38,598 bases of DNA from Chloroflexi bacterium OHK40 (GTDB lineage Bacteria; Chloroflexota; Chloroflexia; Chloroflexales; Chloroflexaceae), in contig SFCB01000244.1 in NCBI GenBank assembly GCA_004367505.1, positions 1-38,598 on the forward strand. Reading direction: 5' to 3'. Positions within the stretch are counted from its first letter, which is position 1. Every line of letters starts with the position of its first letter. Of the stretch, positions 1 through 8,798 are shown piece after piece. Made by a program: the position numbers and the translations under genes. The notes beneath the pieces were generated by a model. It was not told the origin of the DNA, did not search any database, and saw only the letters and a list, made by a program, of their open reading frames with translations.

Positions 1-87
1 CGTCTCCTCCGGCTCCCGCGTCTCCTCCGGCTCCCGCGTCTCCTCCGGCTCCCGCGTCTCCTCCGGCTCCCGCGTCTCCTCATTCGG
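1..87. repeat. 18-bp tandem repeat, in frame (REPEET units)
   Basis: Four perfect 18-bp units start at positions 1, 19, 37 and 55, with a fifth partial unit from 73. On the minus strand each unit encodes six residues, Arg-Glu-Pro-Glu-Glu-Thr. The array continues beyond the left edge. It forms part of the stalk of the DUF5667-like protein and is a likely site of copy-number change. Confidence 0.9.
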
Positions 88-1047
88 GGTCTCACTCGGT
101 GGCGGCGGCGTCTCACTGGGCAGAGTCGTGGGCGTTGAGGAGGGCAGAAGTGTCGCCGGCGGGGGTAGAACAGGGCGCGCCGTGGGAGCGAGCACAGTTG
201 GAACGGCTGTCGGTTCGGGCTCCACCGTGGCCGACGCCGTCGGGCGCGCCGTGGCCGATGCCGTCGGGCGCGCCGTGGCCGACGCCGTCGGGGCAGGCGT
301 CGGGGCTGGCTCCGCTGTCAAACCGGGCGCACCCCGAGCCTCGTCCAGGATCGCGCGAGCGGCACGCAATCCATCCCGCACCGGTCCAGGAGCTGTCTGC
401 TCCAGGGCGATATCGATAGCGGCCTGCTGCTCCACAATACTGGCGACGTACCGCTCCACCAGATCGGGGCGCTCAGCCACCGGGGCCGTTCCAACGACCG
501 CCGCCGCCATGGCATAACTCTCTCGCAGCTCAGCGAGCAGTTCGGGCGGGGGAGAGTAGCCCTCGCGACTCAGGGTGATCACCTCGGCGGCTCGCCGGCC
601 CCCCAGACGCACGTAGGCCGCAGCAAGCGCCGCCGGCGATCTGGCAAAGCCAAGGCCCACACGCTCGCCAGCCCGCTTAAGGCTGTAGAGAGGCTCACCG
701 GGCAGGCTGTGCTCGGCCAGAGCCACACCACTACCCAGCAGGGCGAAGACCAGGGCAAGCACCACCGCGAGCCGCAGCCCCAGACCACCCCAGCCCCACC
801 GGAAGGTTTGCCGGCGAGAGATTCGTCTGAGCGCTACCCGGGCTCGCGTGCGCGCCGCCTCACGCACGTGGGGCGCAAGCACGGGTGGCTCCCAGGCGCG
901 AAGCGCCCCGGCAACAGCCAGCAGTGGCTCGAGCTCGGCGGCATACTGCGGGTAGTCCCGCAAACACGCCTCGGCCAGCTCACCTGCGGCCATGCGGGCC
1001 AGGCACGCTTCGAGAACGGTTTCGATGTCGGGCTGCGGCTCGCTCAT
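1..1047 (-). CDS. DUF5667-like membrane protein, partial (probable partner of the ECF sigma factor)
   Basis: The frame opens at ATG (complement of 1045-1047) and stays open to the window edge, so the C-terminus is missing (349 codons seen). The N-terminal ~75 residues are soluble (start MSEPQPDIETVLEACL) and include a segment like the short helical N-termini of ECF-linked anti-sigma proteins (RDYPQYAAELEPLL). One membrane helix follows (about residues 90-110, LAVVLALVFALLGSGVAL). The outside part begins AEHSLPGEPLYSLKRAGE, the hallmark of the DUF5667 family. It ends in a long Pro/Thr/Ala and Glu/Arg/Pro stalk made of in-frame repeats. The start lies 66 nt downstream of the sigma-factor stop on the same strand, so co-transcription is likely. 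Regulation of that sigma factor is inferred from position, not shown; no zinc-binding HxxxCxxC motif is visible. Confidence 0.75.
   Translation of the reverse strand, partial: MSEPQPDIETVLEACLARMAAGELAEACLRDYPQYAAELEPLLAVAGALRAWEPPVLAPHVREAARTRARVALRRISRRQTFRWGWGGLGLRLAVVLALVFALLGSGVALAEHSLPGEPLYSLKRAGERVGLGFARSPAALAAAYVRLGGRRAAEVITLSREGYSPPPELLAELRESYAMAAAVVGTAPVAERPDLVERYVASIVEQQAAIDIALEQTAPGPVRDGLRAARAILDEARGAPGLTAEPAPTPAPTASATARPTASATARPTASATVEPEPTAVPTVLAPTARPVLPPPATLLPSSTPTTLPSETPPPPSETPNEETREPEETREPEETREPEETREPEET
227..293. repeat. 24-bp tandem repeat, in frame (PTASATAR units)
   Basis: Units of 24 bp start at 227, 251 and 275; the third is partial. They differ by single substitutions and encode an eight-residue Pro-Thr-Ala-Ser-Ala-Thr-Ala-Arg unit on the minus strand. 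They lie in the low-complexity stalk of the DUF5667-like protein. Confidence 0.85.
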
Positions 1048-1113
1048 GGGTTACGCTAGAAGAGGAACGCTACACTCGTCCATCCGCACCGCACCTGGTG
1101 CGAGACAATCAAG

Positions 1114-1680
1114 CTACACCGTACGCCGCGCGCCTCCGAGCAGACGCGCGAGGGTTCCGAGAGCCCGGTGCTGCATCACCTTCACCGCCCCCTCGCTCCG
1201 ACCGGTGAGTGCAGCTACCTCGGCATTGCTCCGCTCCTCGAAGAAGCGGAGCATCACCACCTCACGCTGGTCCGGTGTCAGCCGCTCGATGGCGGCGCGC
1301 AGGCTCAGCCGCTCCTCGCCGGCTATCGCCTGCTCATCCGGGGTGGGGTCCCGCGACGCGAGTTCCAGATCCAGAGGCAGGCCTGCGCTTCCGCCGCGCC
1401 GCAGGCTATCGATCGCCAGATTGTGAGCAACACGGTAGAGCCAGGCGGTGAAGGCGGGCTCTACACCGCTGACGGGGGGGTGGAAGCGCTCCAGCCGCTC
1501 GACTACCCTCAGCCACAGTTCGCCGAAAAGATCCTCGGCGTAGGCAGCGTCGCCCACCCGCGCGTAGAGATAGCGGTAGAGCCGGTCGGCAAAGCGGCCA
1601 TAGAGTGCGTCGAAGGCGCGCTGGTCGCCCTCCTGCGCATGCAGGATCACCGCGCTGAGATCATCCTCCCAGCTACTCAC
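1114..1680 (-). CDS. ECF-type RNA polymerase sigma factor
   Basis: The protein has 188 residues, the usual size for an ECF sigma factor. Region 2 (about residues 22-65, core DALYGRFADRLYRYLY then AEDLFGELWLRV) contacts RNA polymerase and the -10 element. Region 4 (about 130-182, LTPDQREVVMLRFFEE followed by the helix-turn-helix SNAEVAALTGRSEGAV) would read the -35. Between them, FTAWLYRVAHNLAIDSLRR fits the end of region 2. The start is GTG, preceded by a purine-rich AGGGGG about 4 nt upstream. The permease gene ends 67 nt upstream and the DUF5667-like gene begins 66 nt downstream, all on the minus strand. The regulon cannot be told from the sequence. Confidence 0.92.
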   Translation of the reverse strand: MSSWEDDLSAVILHAQEGDQRAFDALYGRFADRLYRYLYARVGDAAYAEDLFGELWLRVVERLERFHPPVSGVEPAFTAWLYRVAHNLAIDSLRRGGSAGLPLDLELASRDPTPDEQAIAGEERLSLRAAIERLTPDQREVVMLRFFEERSNAEVAALTGRSEGAVKVMQHRALGTLARLLGGARRTV

Positions 1681-1710
1681 AACGCCCCCTGATCTGCCTA
1701 TCCCAGGAAG

Positions 1711-1736
1711 AAACGCTGCCTGAACAGAAAAGTTAC
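1711..1736 (-). promoter_or_regulatory. Possible ECF-type promoter for the sigma gene
   Basis: Read on the minus strand, GTAACTT (complement of 1730-1736) is followed after 14 bases by CGTTT (complement of 1711-1715). This resembles the ECF pattern of an AAC-containing -35 and a CGT-type -10 but with a slightly short spacer. It lies about 30 nt upstream of the sigma start, where an autoregulated promoter would be expected. Weak evidence. Confidence 0.2.
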
Positions 1737-1747
1737 GTGCGCCGCAC

Positions 1748-2536
1748 TCACGCTCCGACAGCGCTGTAGCGGCGCAGGCCCCGCCGCCAGAGCAGCAGCA
1801 TGAGCCCGAAGAGGCTCAGCGCCCAGAACAGCTGGAGCACCAGGCCCTGGCCGATCGCCGCCGGGCTCAAGCGGCCGAGCAACAAGTCGAGTGGAAAGCT
1901 CAGCATCGACCGGAAGGGCAGCAGAACGAGCACACGTGTAACGGGCGGCGGCAGAAGGTCCAGCGGAACCAGGTAGCCACTGGCGAGCGCGTAAAGGCCA
2001 AACCAGAAGTCCTGCACCGCTAGCACCTGCGTCCACCAGAAGCTCAGCAGGCCAATACAACACTGGTTGCAGAAGTAGATGATGAAGGCCAGCACGATTG
2101 CCAGGGGCAGCACAACCAGGCTCAGCGGATCGGGCTGCGGCCAGGCACCGGGCTCGAAGAGCAACGCGACAAGCCAGATCGGTACGATCATCGCCAGCCG
2201 CAGCGGCTTGTCGCTCAGGGCCATGGCCAGGTAGCGCAGCAGCGGGTGGGCCGGCCGCAGCAGGTGCGGGGAGAGCTCGCCCATGCGAATCTCCCGCTCC
2301 ATATCCCATACGATCCACGCCCCCGCAAGCTGGCGGATGCTCAGCGCACCCACATAGTAGGTCACAAATTCTGCGCCGGTATAGCCACCTACGCCACCCG
2401 CGCCGGCCAGCGTGCGCCAGACGGCTAGCATCACCAGGGGCAGGGCACCGGTAAGCACCCAGATCAGCAACTCGGCGCGGTAGGCCAGCGCATCGGCCCA
2501 GGTGATTCGCAGCAGGGCGCCAAACTTGCGTACCAT
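1748..2536 (-). CDS. ABC-2 type transporter permease (COG4587-like)
   Basis: An all-helical inner membrane protein of about 262 residues with roughly six membrane segments, for example LLIWVLTGALPLVMLAVW near residues 23-40 and LSLVVLPLAIVLAFIIYF in the middle. The family pairs with a second permease and a COG4586-type ATPase in exporters of unknown substrate; the ATPase gene lies at 3965 on the other strand, with a glycosyltransferase between. I chose ATG (complement of 2534-2536, MVRKFGALLRITWADALAYR). A GTG five codons earlier is also possible, and the open frame runs further upstream to 2653 through repeat-like DNA that is unlikely to be coding. No good ribosome site precedes either start. 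The second permease usually present is not in the window. Confidence 0.82.
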   Translation of the reverse strand: MVRKFGALLRITWADALAYRAELLIWVLTGALPLVMLAVWRTLAGAGGVGGYTGAEFVTYYVGALSIRQLAGAWIVWDMEREIRMGELSPHLLRPAHPLLRYLAMALSDKPLRLAMIVPIWLVALLFEPGAWPQPDPLSLVVLPLAIVLAFIIYFCNQCCIGLLSFWWTQVLAVQDFWFGLYALASGYLVPLDLLPPPVTRVLVLLPFRSMLSFPLDLLLGRLSPAAIGQGLVLQLFWALSLFGLMLLLWRRGLRRYSAVGA

Positions 2537-2598
2537 CGGATGAGCTTTCACTATCGAGGCTCGCGGAGCTTGCGGTGTGGGCCGCTGAAGCGGCTGTC

Positions 2599-2618
2599 GT
2601 TCCCGCGCAAGCGAGAAC
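2599..2618. repeat. REP-like palindrome
   Basis: GTTCCCGC, GCAA, GCGAGAAC forms an 8-bp stem with one mismatch and a 4-nt loop. It resembles the dispersed TTCCCGCG...CGGGAA palindromes of many bacterial genomes. It sits in the divergent gap between the permease and the glycosyltransferase and overlaps the upstream open frames of both, which argues that neither frame is translated here. Confidence 0.5.
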
Positions 2619-2661
2619 CCGGCGCCCCCCGATCGGCGGTCCTTTCCGCCCAAAACGGGCG

Positions 2662-2667
2662 TATACT
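2662..2667 (+). promoter_or_regulatory. Possible -10 element for the glycosyltransferase
   Basis: TATACT lies 33 nt upstream of the chosen GTG start. No convincing -35 is present at the right distance, so this is a weak call. The start is supported better by GGAG at 2691-2694, six nucleotides before GTG 2701. Confidence 0.35.
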
Positions 2668-2700
2668 ACCACGGGAACGCCCAACGCACAGGAGCTCCAG

Positions 2701-3804
2701 GTGTCGCTCAGGATCGCCTTCCTCGATTCGTGGCTACAGCAGGTGGTCGATGGTAGCGGCACGGCGGCCGCCATCGGTGGGCTCGGCCGGGCCCTGCGCG
2801 CCCGTGGGCACCATGTTGCTCGGATCGGCCCTACCCGTGCCTGGCCGCCAGCCCTGACCCCGCGCCGCCTGCTCTTTAATCTCCAGCTCCCGGCCTTGCT
2901 CCGCTCGCTCGCCTATGATCTGATTGTCGGCTTTGATCTGGACGGCTTCCTCGTTGCTGGCCGCGCCCCTGCCCCTTATGTGTGCAGTGTCAAGGGGGTG
3001 ATCGCCGAAGAGCTGCGGCACGAGCGTGGGTCGGTGCGCCGCCTGCTCTGGCTCCTCTCGCGCCTCGAACGTGCCAACGCGCGCCGCGCGCCGCTTGTGC
3101 TCACCACCAGCGACTACTGCCGCCGCATGATCGGGCAGCACTACGGTGTGCCCACCGCGCGGGTTCGCCTGGTGCCCGAGGGCATTGACCTTGCGCGCTG
3201 GCGTCGGCTCCTGAGTGCCCCCGGTGGCCCGGAGCGCGAGGGCCAGCTGATCCTCTGTGTGGCACGCCAGTATCCGCGCAAGCACGTGGCCGACCTGCTC
3301 CACGCCGTCGCCGCCTTGCGCCCCCACTTCCCGGGTGCGCGCCTGGTGGTGATCGGCGACGGGCCAGAGCACCCCCGCTTGCGCTCCCTCGCCGATCGCC
3401 TGGCCCTCGGCCCTGCCGTCTCGCTCCTGGGCGCCATCCCCGACGATGATGCCGTGGTGCGCTGGTACCGGCGCGCCGGGATCTTCTGCCTGCCGAGTGT
3501 CCAGGAGGGTTTCGGGATCGTCTTCCTTGAGGCCATGGCCGCTGGCCTCCCGATCGTCGCTACTACCGCCGCCGCAGTGCCCGAGGTGGTGCCCCACGGC
3601 CAGGCCGGCACGCTCGTGCCGCCCGGCGACATCCCCGCCCTCACCGCCGCCCTCGCCGAGCTCCTCGCCCGCCCGCAGCTCCGCGCCGAGTACGGCGCCA
3701 CTGGCGCTGCACACGTCGCCCGCTACGATTGGGATCGCGTCGCCGAGCGCTTCCTGGAGGCGATCGCGCCCATGGTAGCGCGCCCCACGCCCTGTGGTGA
3801 ATAG
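2701..3804 (+). CDS. GT4-family glycosyltransferase
   Basis: A retaining GT-B glycosyltransferase of 367 residues that would move a sugar from an activated nucleotide donor to a lipid, glycan or small acceptor. The N-terminal Rossmann domain starts LRIAFLDSWLQQVVDGSG with the usual glycine-rich acceptor loop. The C-terminal donor domain begins near LILCVARQYPRKHV and holds the E-x7-E signature at about residues 269-277 (EGFGIVFLEAMAAGLP), preceded by VIGDGPE. I placed the start at GTG 2701 because GGAG lies 6 nt upstream and the protein begins with a typical family N-terminus; the longer open frame from 2575 runs through a palindrome. It is not clearly co-transcribed with the ABC ATPase 160 nt downstream. 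The substrate cannot be inferred. Confidence 0.9.
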   Translation: MSLRIAFLDSWLQQVVDGSGTAAAIGGLGRALRARGHHVARIGPTRAWPPALTPRRLLFNLQLPALLRSLAYDLIVGFDLDGFLVAGRAPAPYVCSVKGVIAEELRHERGSVRRLLWLLSRLERANARRAPLVLTTSDYCRRMIGQHYGVPTARVRLVPEGIDLARWRRLLSAPGGPEREGQLILCVARQYPRKHVADLLHAVAALRPHFPGARLVVIGDGPEHPRLRSLADRLALGPAVSLLGAIPDDDAVVRWYRRAGIFCLPSVQEGFGIVFLEAMAAGLPIVATTAAAVPEVVPHGQAGTLVPPGDIPALTAALAELLARPQLRAEYGATGAAHVARYDWDRVAERFLEAIAPMVARPTPCGE

Positions 3805-3817
3805 AGCCGACACGCGA

Positions 3818-3836
3818 CCACCGTGCATCACGGTGG
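3818..3836. terminator. Hairpin after the glycosyltransferase
   Basis: CCACCGTG, CAT, CACGGTGG is a perfect 8-bp stem with a 3-nt loop, starting 14 nt after the stop codon. No T-tract follows, so it may be a Rho-independent terminator of the T-poor kind or an mRNA end-stabiliser. Confidence 0.45.
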
Positions 3837-3964
3837 GGCGCCTTCGGCGCATCGGCACCTGATGCCGGATCGCTGCGGTGGATCGGTCCCTACCCGTCCG
3901 CAACGTGCTCCAGCCCTATCGTCTATCGTGTTTTCGCATCAGGCCCCTCACAGCTTGAACTCCT

Positions 3965-4954
3965 ATGTCGATCAGCGTCACCAACCTCAGCAAATACTAC
4001 GAGGTCCACCGGAAGGATGCCGGCCTCCGTGGCTCCCTGGCCGCCTTCGTCCGCCGCCGCTACGAGACGGTCCGGGCTGTGGATGCGATCTCCTTCCAGA
4101 TCGAGCCCGGCGAGATGGTAGGCTTTCTGGGCCCCAACGGTGCCGGCAAGACCACCACCCTCAAGGTGCTCGCCGGTTTGCTCCACCCCACCGCTGGTGA
4201 GGTGCGCGTCCTCGGCTACACCCCCTTCGAGCGCCGCCACAGCTTCCTCAAGGGGATCACGCTGGTGATGGGCCAGAAGCAGCAACTCTTCTGGGATCTG
4301 CCGGCCCTGGAGACCTTCGAGGTCAACCGGGTGATCTACGAGGTGCCCACCGACGAGTACCGGCGTACCCTGGCCGAGCTCACCGAGTTGCTCGATCTCG
4401 GCGATCTGCTCACCCGGCAGGTGCGCAAGCTGAGCCTGGGCGAACGCATGAAATGCGAACTCGCGGCCGCGCTGCTCCACCGCCCCCGGGTACTCTTCCT
4501 CGACGAGCCGACGATCGGCCTCGACGTGACCATGCAGGCCCGCGTGCGCGAGTTCGTCGCCGCCTATAACCGGCGCCACGAGGCGACCGTGCTCCTCACC
4601 AGCCACTACATGGCCGATGTCACCGCGTTGTGCAAGCGCGTGATCGTGATTAACCACGGCCAGCTGCTCTACGACGGCAACCTCCAGGCGCTGATCGAGC
4701 AGGTGGCGCCCCACAAGCTCATCCACGTGACGCTCAGTAGCCCGGTGGAACCCGGCGTCCTGGCCGCCTATGGTGAGGTGCAGCGCCTCGACGGGCTGGA
4801 GGCCGAGCTGCGCGTGGAGCGCAGCGAGACGACGAGAGTCGGCGCGCGGTTGCTCGCCGATCTTCCCGTCGCCGACATCAACATTGCCGAGCCGCCGATC
4901 GAAGCGATCATCGGCGAGGTGTTCGCCGGCAGCCCGTCGCCGGCGCGGCAGTAA
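3965..4954 (+). CDS. ABC transporter ATP-binding protein (COG4586-like)
   Basis: A cytoplasmic ATPase of 329 residues. Walker A GPNGAGKT is at residues 56-63, the Q-loop near Gln104, the signature LSLGERMK at 156-163, Walker B LFLDEPT at 177-183, and the H-loop in TSHYM near 215-219. The N-terminal extension before Walker A (KYYEVHRKDAGLRGSLAAFV) and the phrase GQKQQLFWDLP are typical of COG4586, the ATPase that works with two ABC-2 permeases in exporters of unknown cargo. The likely partner permease is divergent at 1748-2536. About 80 C-terminal residues after the nucleotide-binding fold form the regulatory tail seen in this group. The ATG at 3965 has no obvious ribosome site. Confidence 0.9.
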   Translation: MSISVTNLSKYYEVHRKDAGLRGSLAAFVRRRYETVRAVDAISFQIEPGEMVGFLGPNGAGKTTTLKVLAGLLHPTAGEVRVLGYTPFERRHSFLKGITLVMGQKQQLFWDLPALETFEVNRVIYEVPTDEYRRTLAELTELLDLGDLLTRQVRKLSLGERMKCELAAALLHRPRVLFLDEPTIGLDVTMQARVREFVAAYNRRHEATVLLTSHYMADVTALCKRVIVINHGQLLYDGNLQALIEQVAPHKLIHVTLSSPVEPGVLAAYGEVQRLDGLEAELRVERSETTRVGARLLADLPVADINIAEPPIEAIIGEVFAGSPSPARQ

Positions 4955-5150
4955 GCGCCGCCGCACCTGTCGGCCCCTGCGCCAGGCGCTCCATGCTCGC
5001 CTGGCCCTACGATCGGGCGGCGCCCAGCCCGGGCGCACCAATGTTCGCTAGCGAGTCGCATGCCCATCCTGAGGCTTTCTGATGCCCTGGAAGGCGCCTG
5101 CTCTCGCCTAGCGCTATGGTCGGTGACGGCCATAACACGACATAAAATCC

Positions 5151-5179
5151 TTGACGCGCCCTTGCCCCATTGTTATAAT
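5151..5179 (+). promoter_or_regulatory. Near-consensus sigma-70 promoter of the prkA operon
   Basis: TTGACG (5151-5156), a 17-bp spacer, and a perfect TATAAT (5174-5179). Transcription should start near 5186, giving an untranslated leader of about 284 nt before prkA. The rest of the 4955-5469 gap holds no gene I can support; the small open frame from 5247 has no ribosome site or family features. Confidence 0.85.
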
Positions 5180-5408
5180 GCTTCCACCTGAAGTATCAGG
5201 CACCCTCACGCAGACTCCCTAGAGATCCAAAGCTGTATAGTGTGTCATGGGGGCAGCACTGGCGTCGCCTCCCGACATCGCTATACCCGTCCCGCAGACA
5301 CCGGCCTGCAGCCAGAGGATCGCCGCTCACCTGCACGTTAGCAACACCGCCCCGGCCCACGCCCGCCCGACGCCAGGCCCCCGGCGCGCGCCGCAGGGTG
5401 GCTCAGCC

Positions 5409-5441
5409 GTCCGGATCGCGAGGTACCCCTCGCGGGCGGAC
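5409..5441 (+). promoter_or_regulatory. Hairpin in the prkA leader
   Basis: GTCCG pairs with CGGAC and, inside it, CGCGAGG pairs with CCTCGCG around a TACC loop, with a small internal loop between the two helices. The structure ends 14 nt before the strong ribosome site AGGAGG (5456-5461), which lies 8 nt before the ATG. It could influence ribosome access or transcript stability. No known riboswitch class is recognised. Confidence 0.45.
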
Positions 5442-5469
5442 AGGCGCCCCTCACCAGGAGGAACAGTCC

Positions 5470-7557
5470 ATGACAACCGCCACCGGCACCTCGCTGATGG
5501 AATTTCTCGGCGAGATCCAGGATCGCAGGCAGTTCCAGCACCTTAACTGGCGCGGAACCTTCGCCGAGTACCTGGATCTCGTCGCGCGCGATTCGCGGGT
5601 CACCCGCAACGCCTTTCAGCGCATCTACGACATGATTATGTCGTACGGCACCGAGGAGTTCATCGATGCCAAGAAGCGTCTGATCCGCTACAAGTTTTTC
5701 TCCGACGAGTCCTTCGATGGGGATGACGCCATCTTCGGCCTCGAGATCCCCCTGATGCGCCTGGTGAACTTCTTCAAAGGCGCCGCCCGCGGCTATGGTA
5801 CCGAGAAGCGCGTGCTCCTGCTCCACGGCCCCGTGGGCTCCTCCAAGTCCACGATCGTGCGCCGCCTCAAGAAGGGCCTGGAGCATTACTCCCGCACCGA
5901 TGAGGGCGCTCTCTACACCTACGATTGGTACCTCGGGACGGTTGAGAACCTCTCGACGTTCGACTGGCGCCAGGTGCCTGAGAGCGAGTGGGAGAAGTGC
6001 CCCATGCACGAAGAGCCCCTGCACCTCGTGCCCATGGAGCTCCGCGAGCCCTTCCTCGCCCGCCTCAACGATGGCCGCCCCGACGACGACCAGATCCGTA
6101 TCGCCGGGGACCTCTGCCCCGTCTGTCGCTTCCACTTCCGCGAGCTCATGCGCCGCTATGAGGGCGATTGGACCCAGGTGGTCAAGCACATCCGCGTGCG
6201 CCGCCTGCTCTTCTCCGAGCAGGACCGGGTGGGCATCGGGACGTTCCAGCCCAAGGACGAGAAGAATCAGGACTCCACCGAGCTTACCGGCGATATTAAC
6301 TATCGCAAGATCGCCATCTACGGCTCCGACTCCGACCCGCGCGCGTTCAACTTCGATGGCGAGTTCAATATCGCCAACCGTGGGATCATCGAGTTCGTCG
6401 AGATGCTCAAGCTCGATGTGGCCTTCCTCTACGATCTGCTCGGCGCCTCCCAGGAACACCGCATCAAGTCCAAGAAGTTCGCCCAGACCGATATCGATGA
6501 GGTGATTATCGGGCATACCAACGAGCCCGAGTACCGGCGCCTCGAGAACAATGAGTTCATGGAGGCCCTGAAGGACCGCACCGTTCGCATCGATATCCCC
6601 TACGTCACCAGGCTGCGCGATGAGGAGCGCATCTACCACCGCGACTTCAACCGTCGCCGGGTGCGCGTGCATATCGCCCCCCACACCCTCGAGGTGGCCG
6701 CGATGTGGGCCGTGCTCACCCGCCTCGAAGACCCGAAGAAGCCCAATCTTACCTTGCTGCAGAAGCTGAAGCTCTACAATGGTAAGACTCTGCCGGGCTT
6801 CACTGAGGACAATATTAAGGAGCTCCGCAAGGAGGCGGTGCGCGAGGGGATGGAGGGCATCTCCGCCCGCTACATCCAGGATAAGATCTCCAATGCCCTC
6901 GTCACCAATCAGGAAGAGGGGTATATCAACCCCTTCATGGTGATCAATGAACTGGAGAGTGGCCTCAAGAACCACGCCCTGATCAACTCCGAGGACGACC
7001 GCAAGCGCTTCCGCGATCTGCTGGCCGTGGTTCGCGAGGAGTATACCGAGATCGTGAAGAACGAGGTGCAGCGCGCGATCTCCGCCGATGAGGAGGCGAT
7101 CAAGCGCCTCTGCGGCAACTATATCGATAACATCAAGGCCTACACCCAGCGCGAGAAGGTGCGTAACCGCTATACCGGCCAGTATGAGGAGCCCGATGAG
7201 CGGCTGATGCGCTCGATCGAGGAGAAGATCGATATCCCTGAGAGCCGCAAGGACGACTTCCGCCGCGAGATTATGAACTACATCGGTGCCCTGGCGATCG
7301 AAGGGAAGACCTTCGACTACCGCACGAATGAGCGGCTCCATAAGGCGCTTGAGCTCAAGCTCTTCGAGGACCAGAAGGATAGCATCAAGCTAACCTCGCT
7401 CGTCTCTCGCGTGATCGATAAGGATACGCAGGAGAAGATCGACGTCGTGAAGGCCCGCCTCATCCGCGACTTCGGCTACAATGAGCAGTCGGCCACCGAT
7501 GTGCTCAACTATGTGGCCTCGATCTTCGCCCGCGGCGATACCAGAGGCAACTACTAG
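5470..7557 (+). CDS. prkA: PrkA family AAA+ serine protein kinase
   Basis: A cytoplasmic protein of 695 residues, somewhat longer than E. coli YeaG. An AAA+ core with Walker [10 protein letters not shown] at residues 120-128 is followed by the C-terminal kinase-like PrkA domain. Characteristic PrkA text includes [20 protein letters not shown] before Walker A, a Cys pair in the zinc-ribbon-like insert ([16 protein letters not shown]), and [11 protein letters not shown] after it. PrkA proteins phosphorylate protein substrates and act in stress, stationary phase or sporulation; in proteobacteria the gene travels with the two genes that follow here. I start at ATG 5470 because AGGAGG sits 8 nt upstream; the frame upstream to 5242 is leader. 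The next gene is 83 nt away across a repeat hairpin. Confidence 0.95.
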   Translation: MTTATGTSLMEFLGEIQDRRQFQHLNWRGTFAEYLDLVARDSRVTRNAFQRIYDMIMSYGTEEFIDAKKRLIRYKFFSDESFDGDDAIFGLEIPLMRLVNFFKGAARGYGTEKRVLLLHGPVGSSKSTIVRRLKKGLEHYSRTDEGALYTYDWYLGTVENLSTFDWRQVPESEWEKCPMHEEPLHLVPMELREPFLARLNDGRPDDDQIRIAGDLCPVCRFHFRELMRRYEGDWTQVVKHIRVRRLLFSEQDRVGIGTFQPKDEKNQDSTELTGDINYRKIAIYGSDSDPRAFNFDGEFNIANRGIIEFVEMLKLDVAFLYDLLGASQEHRIKSKKFAQTDIDEVIIGHTNEPEYRRLENNEFMEALKDRTVRIDIPYVTRLRDEERIYHRDFNRRRVRVHIAPHTLEVAAMWAVLTRLEDPKKPNLTLLQKLKLYNGKTLPGFTEDNIKELRKEAVREGMEGISARYIQDKISNALVTNQEEGYINPFMVINELESGLKNHALINSEDDRKRFRDLLAVVREEYTEIVKNEVQRAISADEEAIKRLCGNYIDNIKAYTQREKVRNRYTGQYEEPDERLMRSIEEKIDIPESRKDDFRREIMNYIGALAIEGKTFDYRTNERLHKALELKLFEDQKDSIKLTSLVSRVIDKDTQEKIDVVKARLIRDFGYNEQSATDVLNYVASIFARGDTRGNY

Positions 7558-7558
7558 C

Positions 7559-7636
7559 AGGGCACAGGGGGCAGGGAACAGGGAACAGCCGGCCACGCGC
7601 CCTGTCTCTGTCCCCTGTCCCCTGTCCCCGAACGAC
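7559..7636. repeat. G-rich/C-rich heptamer-like repeat forming an inverted arrangement
   Basis: The left half (about 7559-7590) repeats units like CAGGGAA and CAGGGGG. The right half (about 7600-7636) repeats CTGTCCC. The halves are complementary, so the transcript between prkA and the DUF444 gene can fold back on itself. The same motif family occurs at 16866-17125. Confidence 0.7.
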
Positions 7637-7640
7637 GCCT

Positions 7641-8750
7641 ATGTCAATGAAACGCGTCGACCGCGACCTCGGCCGCTTCCGGCAGATCGTTCGCGGCAAG
7701 ATCAAGAAAGACCTGCGCAAGTATATGTCGCACGGCGAGATGATCGGGCGCCAGGGGAAGCGCTTCGTCTCTATTCCCGTGCCGCAGATCGATATTCCCC
7801 AGTTCCGCTACGGCGCGCGCCAGGGTGGTGGCGTAGGCCAGGGCGACGGCGATGTGGGCGACCCGATCGCCCAGGGCGACGGCCAGCCCGGCCAGGGCCA
7901 GGCCGGCTCCGAGCCCGGCAAGCATACCCTTGAGGTCGATGTCTCCCTTGAGGAGCTCGCCGCCATCCTCGGCGAGGAGCTCCAGCTGCCCAATATCCAG
8001 CCCAAGGGCAAGAAGAACATCGTCAGCGAGAAGGATAAGTACTCCGGCATCCGCCGCACCGGCCCCAACTCGCTGCGCCATTTTAAGCGCACCTACCGCG
8101 AGGCCCTGCGCCGCCAGATCTCCGCCGGCGATTACGATAGCGCCGACCCGATCGTGGTGCCCATCCGCGACGATATGCGCTACCGCTCCTGGAAGGAGAC
8201 CATGCTCCCCGAGAGCAATGCCGTCATTATCTATATGATGGATGTCTCCGGATCGATGGGTACCGAGCAGAAGGAGCTCGTCCGGATTACCGCCTTCTGG
8301 ATCGAGACCTGGCTGCGCTCCCAGTATAAGGAGATCGACATTCGCTATATCGTCCACGATGCCGCCGCCAAAGAGGTTGACCAGGAGACGTTCTACCACA
8401 TCCGCGAGGGCGGTGGTACGAAGATCTCTTCGGCCTACAAGCTCTGCAATCGCCTGATCGATGAGCGCTACCCCGCCGCTGAGTGGAATATCTACCCATT
8501 CCACTTCTCCGACGGCGATAACTGGGGCGGCGGCGATACGCGCGAGTGCATCGAGCTCCTGAAGCGCGAGCTGCTGCCGAAGGTCAACCTCTTCTGCTAT
8601 GGCCAGGTGCGCTCGCTCTATGGCTCCGGTCGCTTCGCCCACGATCTCGAGGAGTACCTCGGGAACGATGATCGCATCGTGGTCTCTGAGATCGCCGAGC
8701 GCGATGATATCTACGATACGATTAAGGATTTCCTCGGCAAAGGAAAATGA
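7641..8750 (+). CDS. DUF444 / YeaH-YhbH family protein with VWA domain
   Basis: A cytoplasmic protein of 369 residues. The basic N-terminus ([17 protein letters not shown]) and the conserved [14 protein letters not shown] segment (about 45-58) are typical of the YeaH/YhbH family. A Gly/Gln-rich linker follows at 60-92. The von Willebrand A-like half starts near residue 195 and has the metal-site motif DVSGSMG at 201-207; HDAAAKEV and [10 protein letters not shown] supply the other likely MIDAS loops. The family is tied genetically to PrkA and SpoVR and acts with them in stress and stationary-phase adaptation, but its biochemistry is not settled. A second ATG two codons in is an equally good start; no clear ribosome site precedes either, so translation may depend on the upstream hairpin region. 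Confidence 0.93.
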   Translation: MSMKRVDRDLGRFRQIVRGKIKKDLRKYMSHGEMIGRQGKRFVSIPVPQIDIPQFRYGARQGGGVGQGDGDVGDPIAQGDGQPGQGQAGSEPGKHTLEVDVSLEELAAILGEELQLPNIQPKGKKNIVSEKDKYSGIRRTGPNSLRHFKRTYREALRRQISAGDYDSADPIVVPIRDDMRYRSWKETMLPESNAVIIYMMDVSGSMGTEQKELVRITAFWIETWLRSQYKEIDIRYIVHDAAAKEVDQETFYHIREGGGTKISSAYKLCNRLIDERYPAAEWNIYPFHFSDGDNWGGGDTRECIELLKRELLPKVNLFCYGQVRSLYGSGRFAHDLEEYLGNDDRIVVSEIAERDDIYDTIKDFLGKGK

Positions 8751-8798
8751 TGCCTGGGTCAGGGCGCAGCACCCCGCGCCCTACCCACGCCTTGCGCT

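Noticed and set aside
1-293. Reading the short tandem repeats at the left edge as a CRISPR array
   Set aside because: Units are 18 and 24 bp, contiguous, without spacers, and keep a reading frame.
5247-5546. A leader peptide gene in the prkA leader
   Set aside because: No ribosome site precedes the ATG, and the frame runs into prkA out of phase with a composition typical of non-coding GC-rich DNA.
5338-7341. Long minus-strand open frame (667 aa) opposite prkA
   Set aside because: It is a shadow caused by the GC-rich third codon positions of prkA; it has no family features and no ribosome site.
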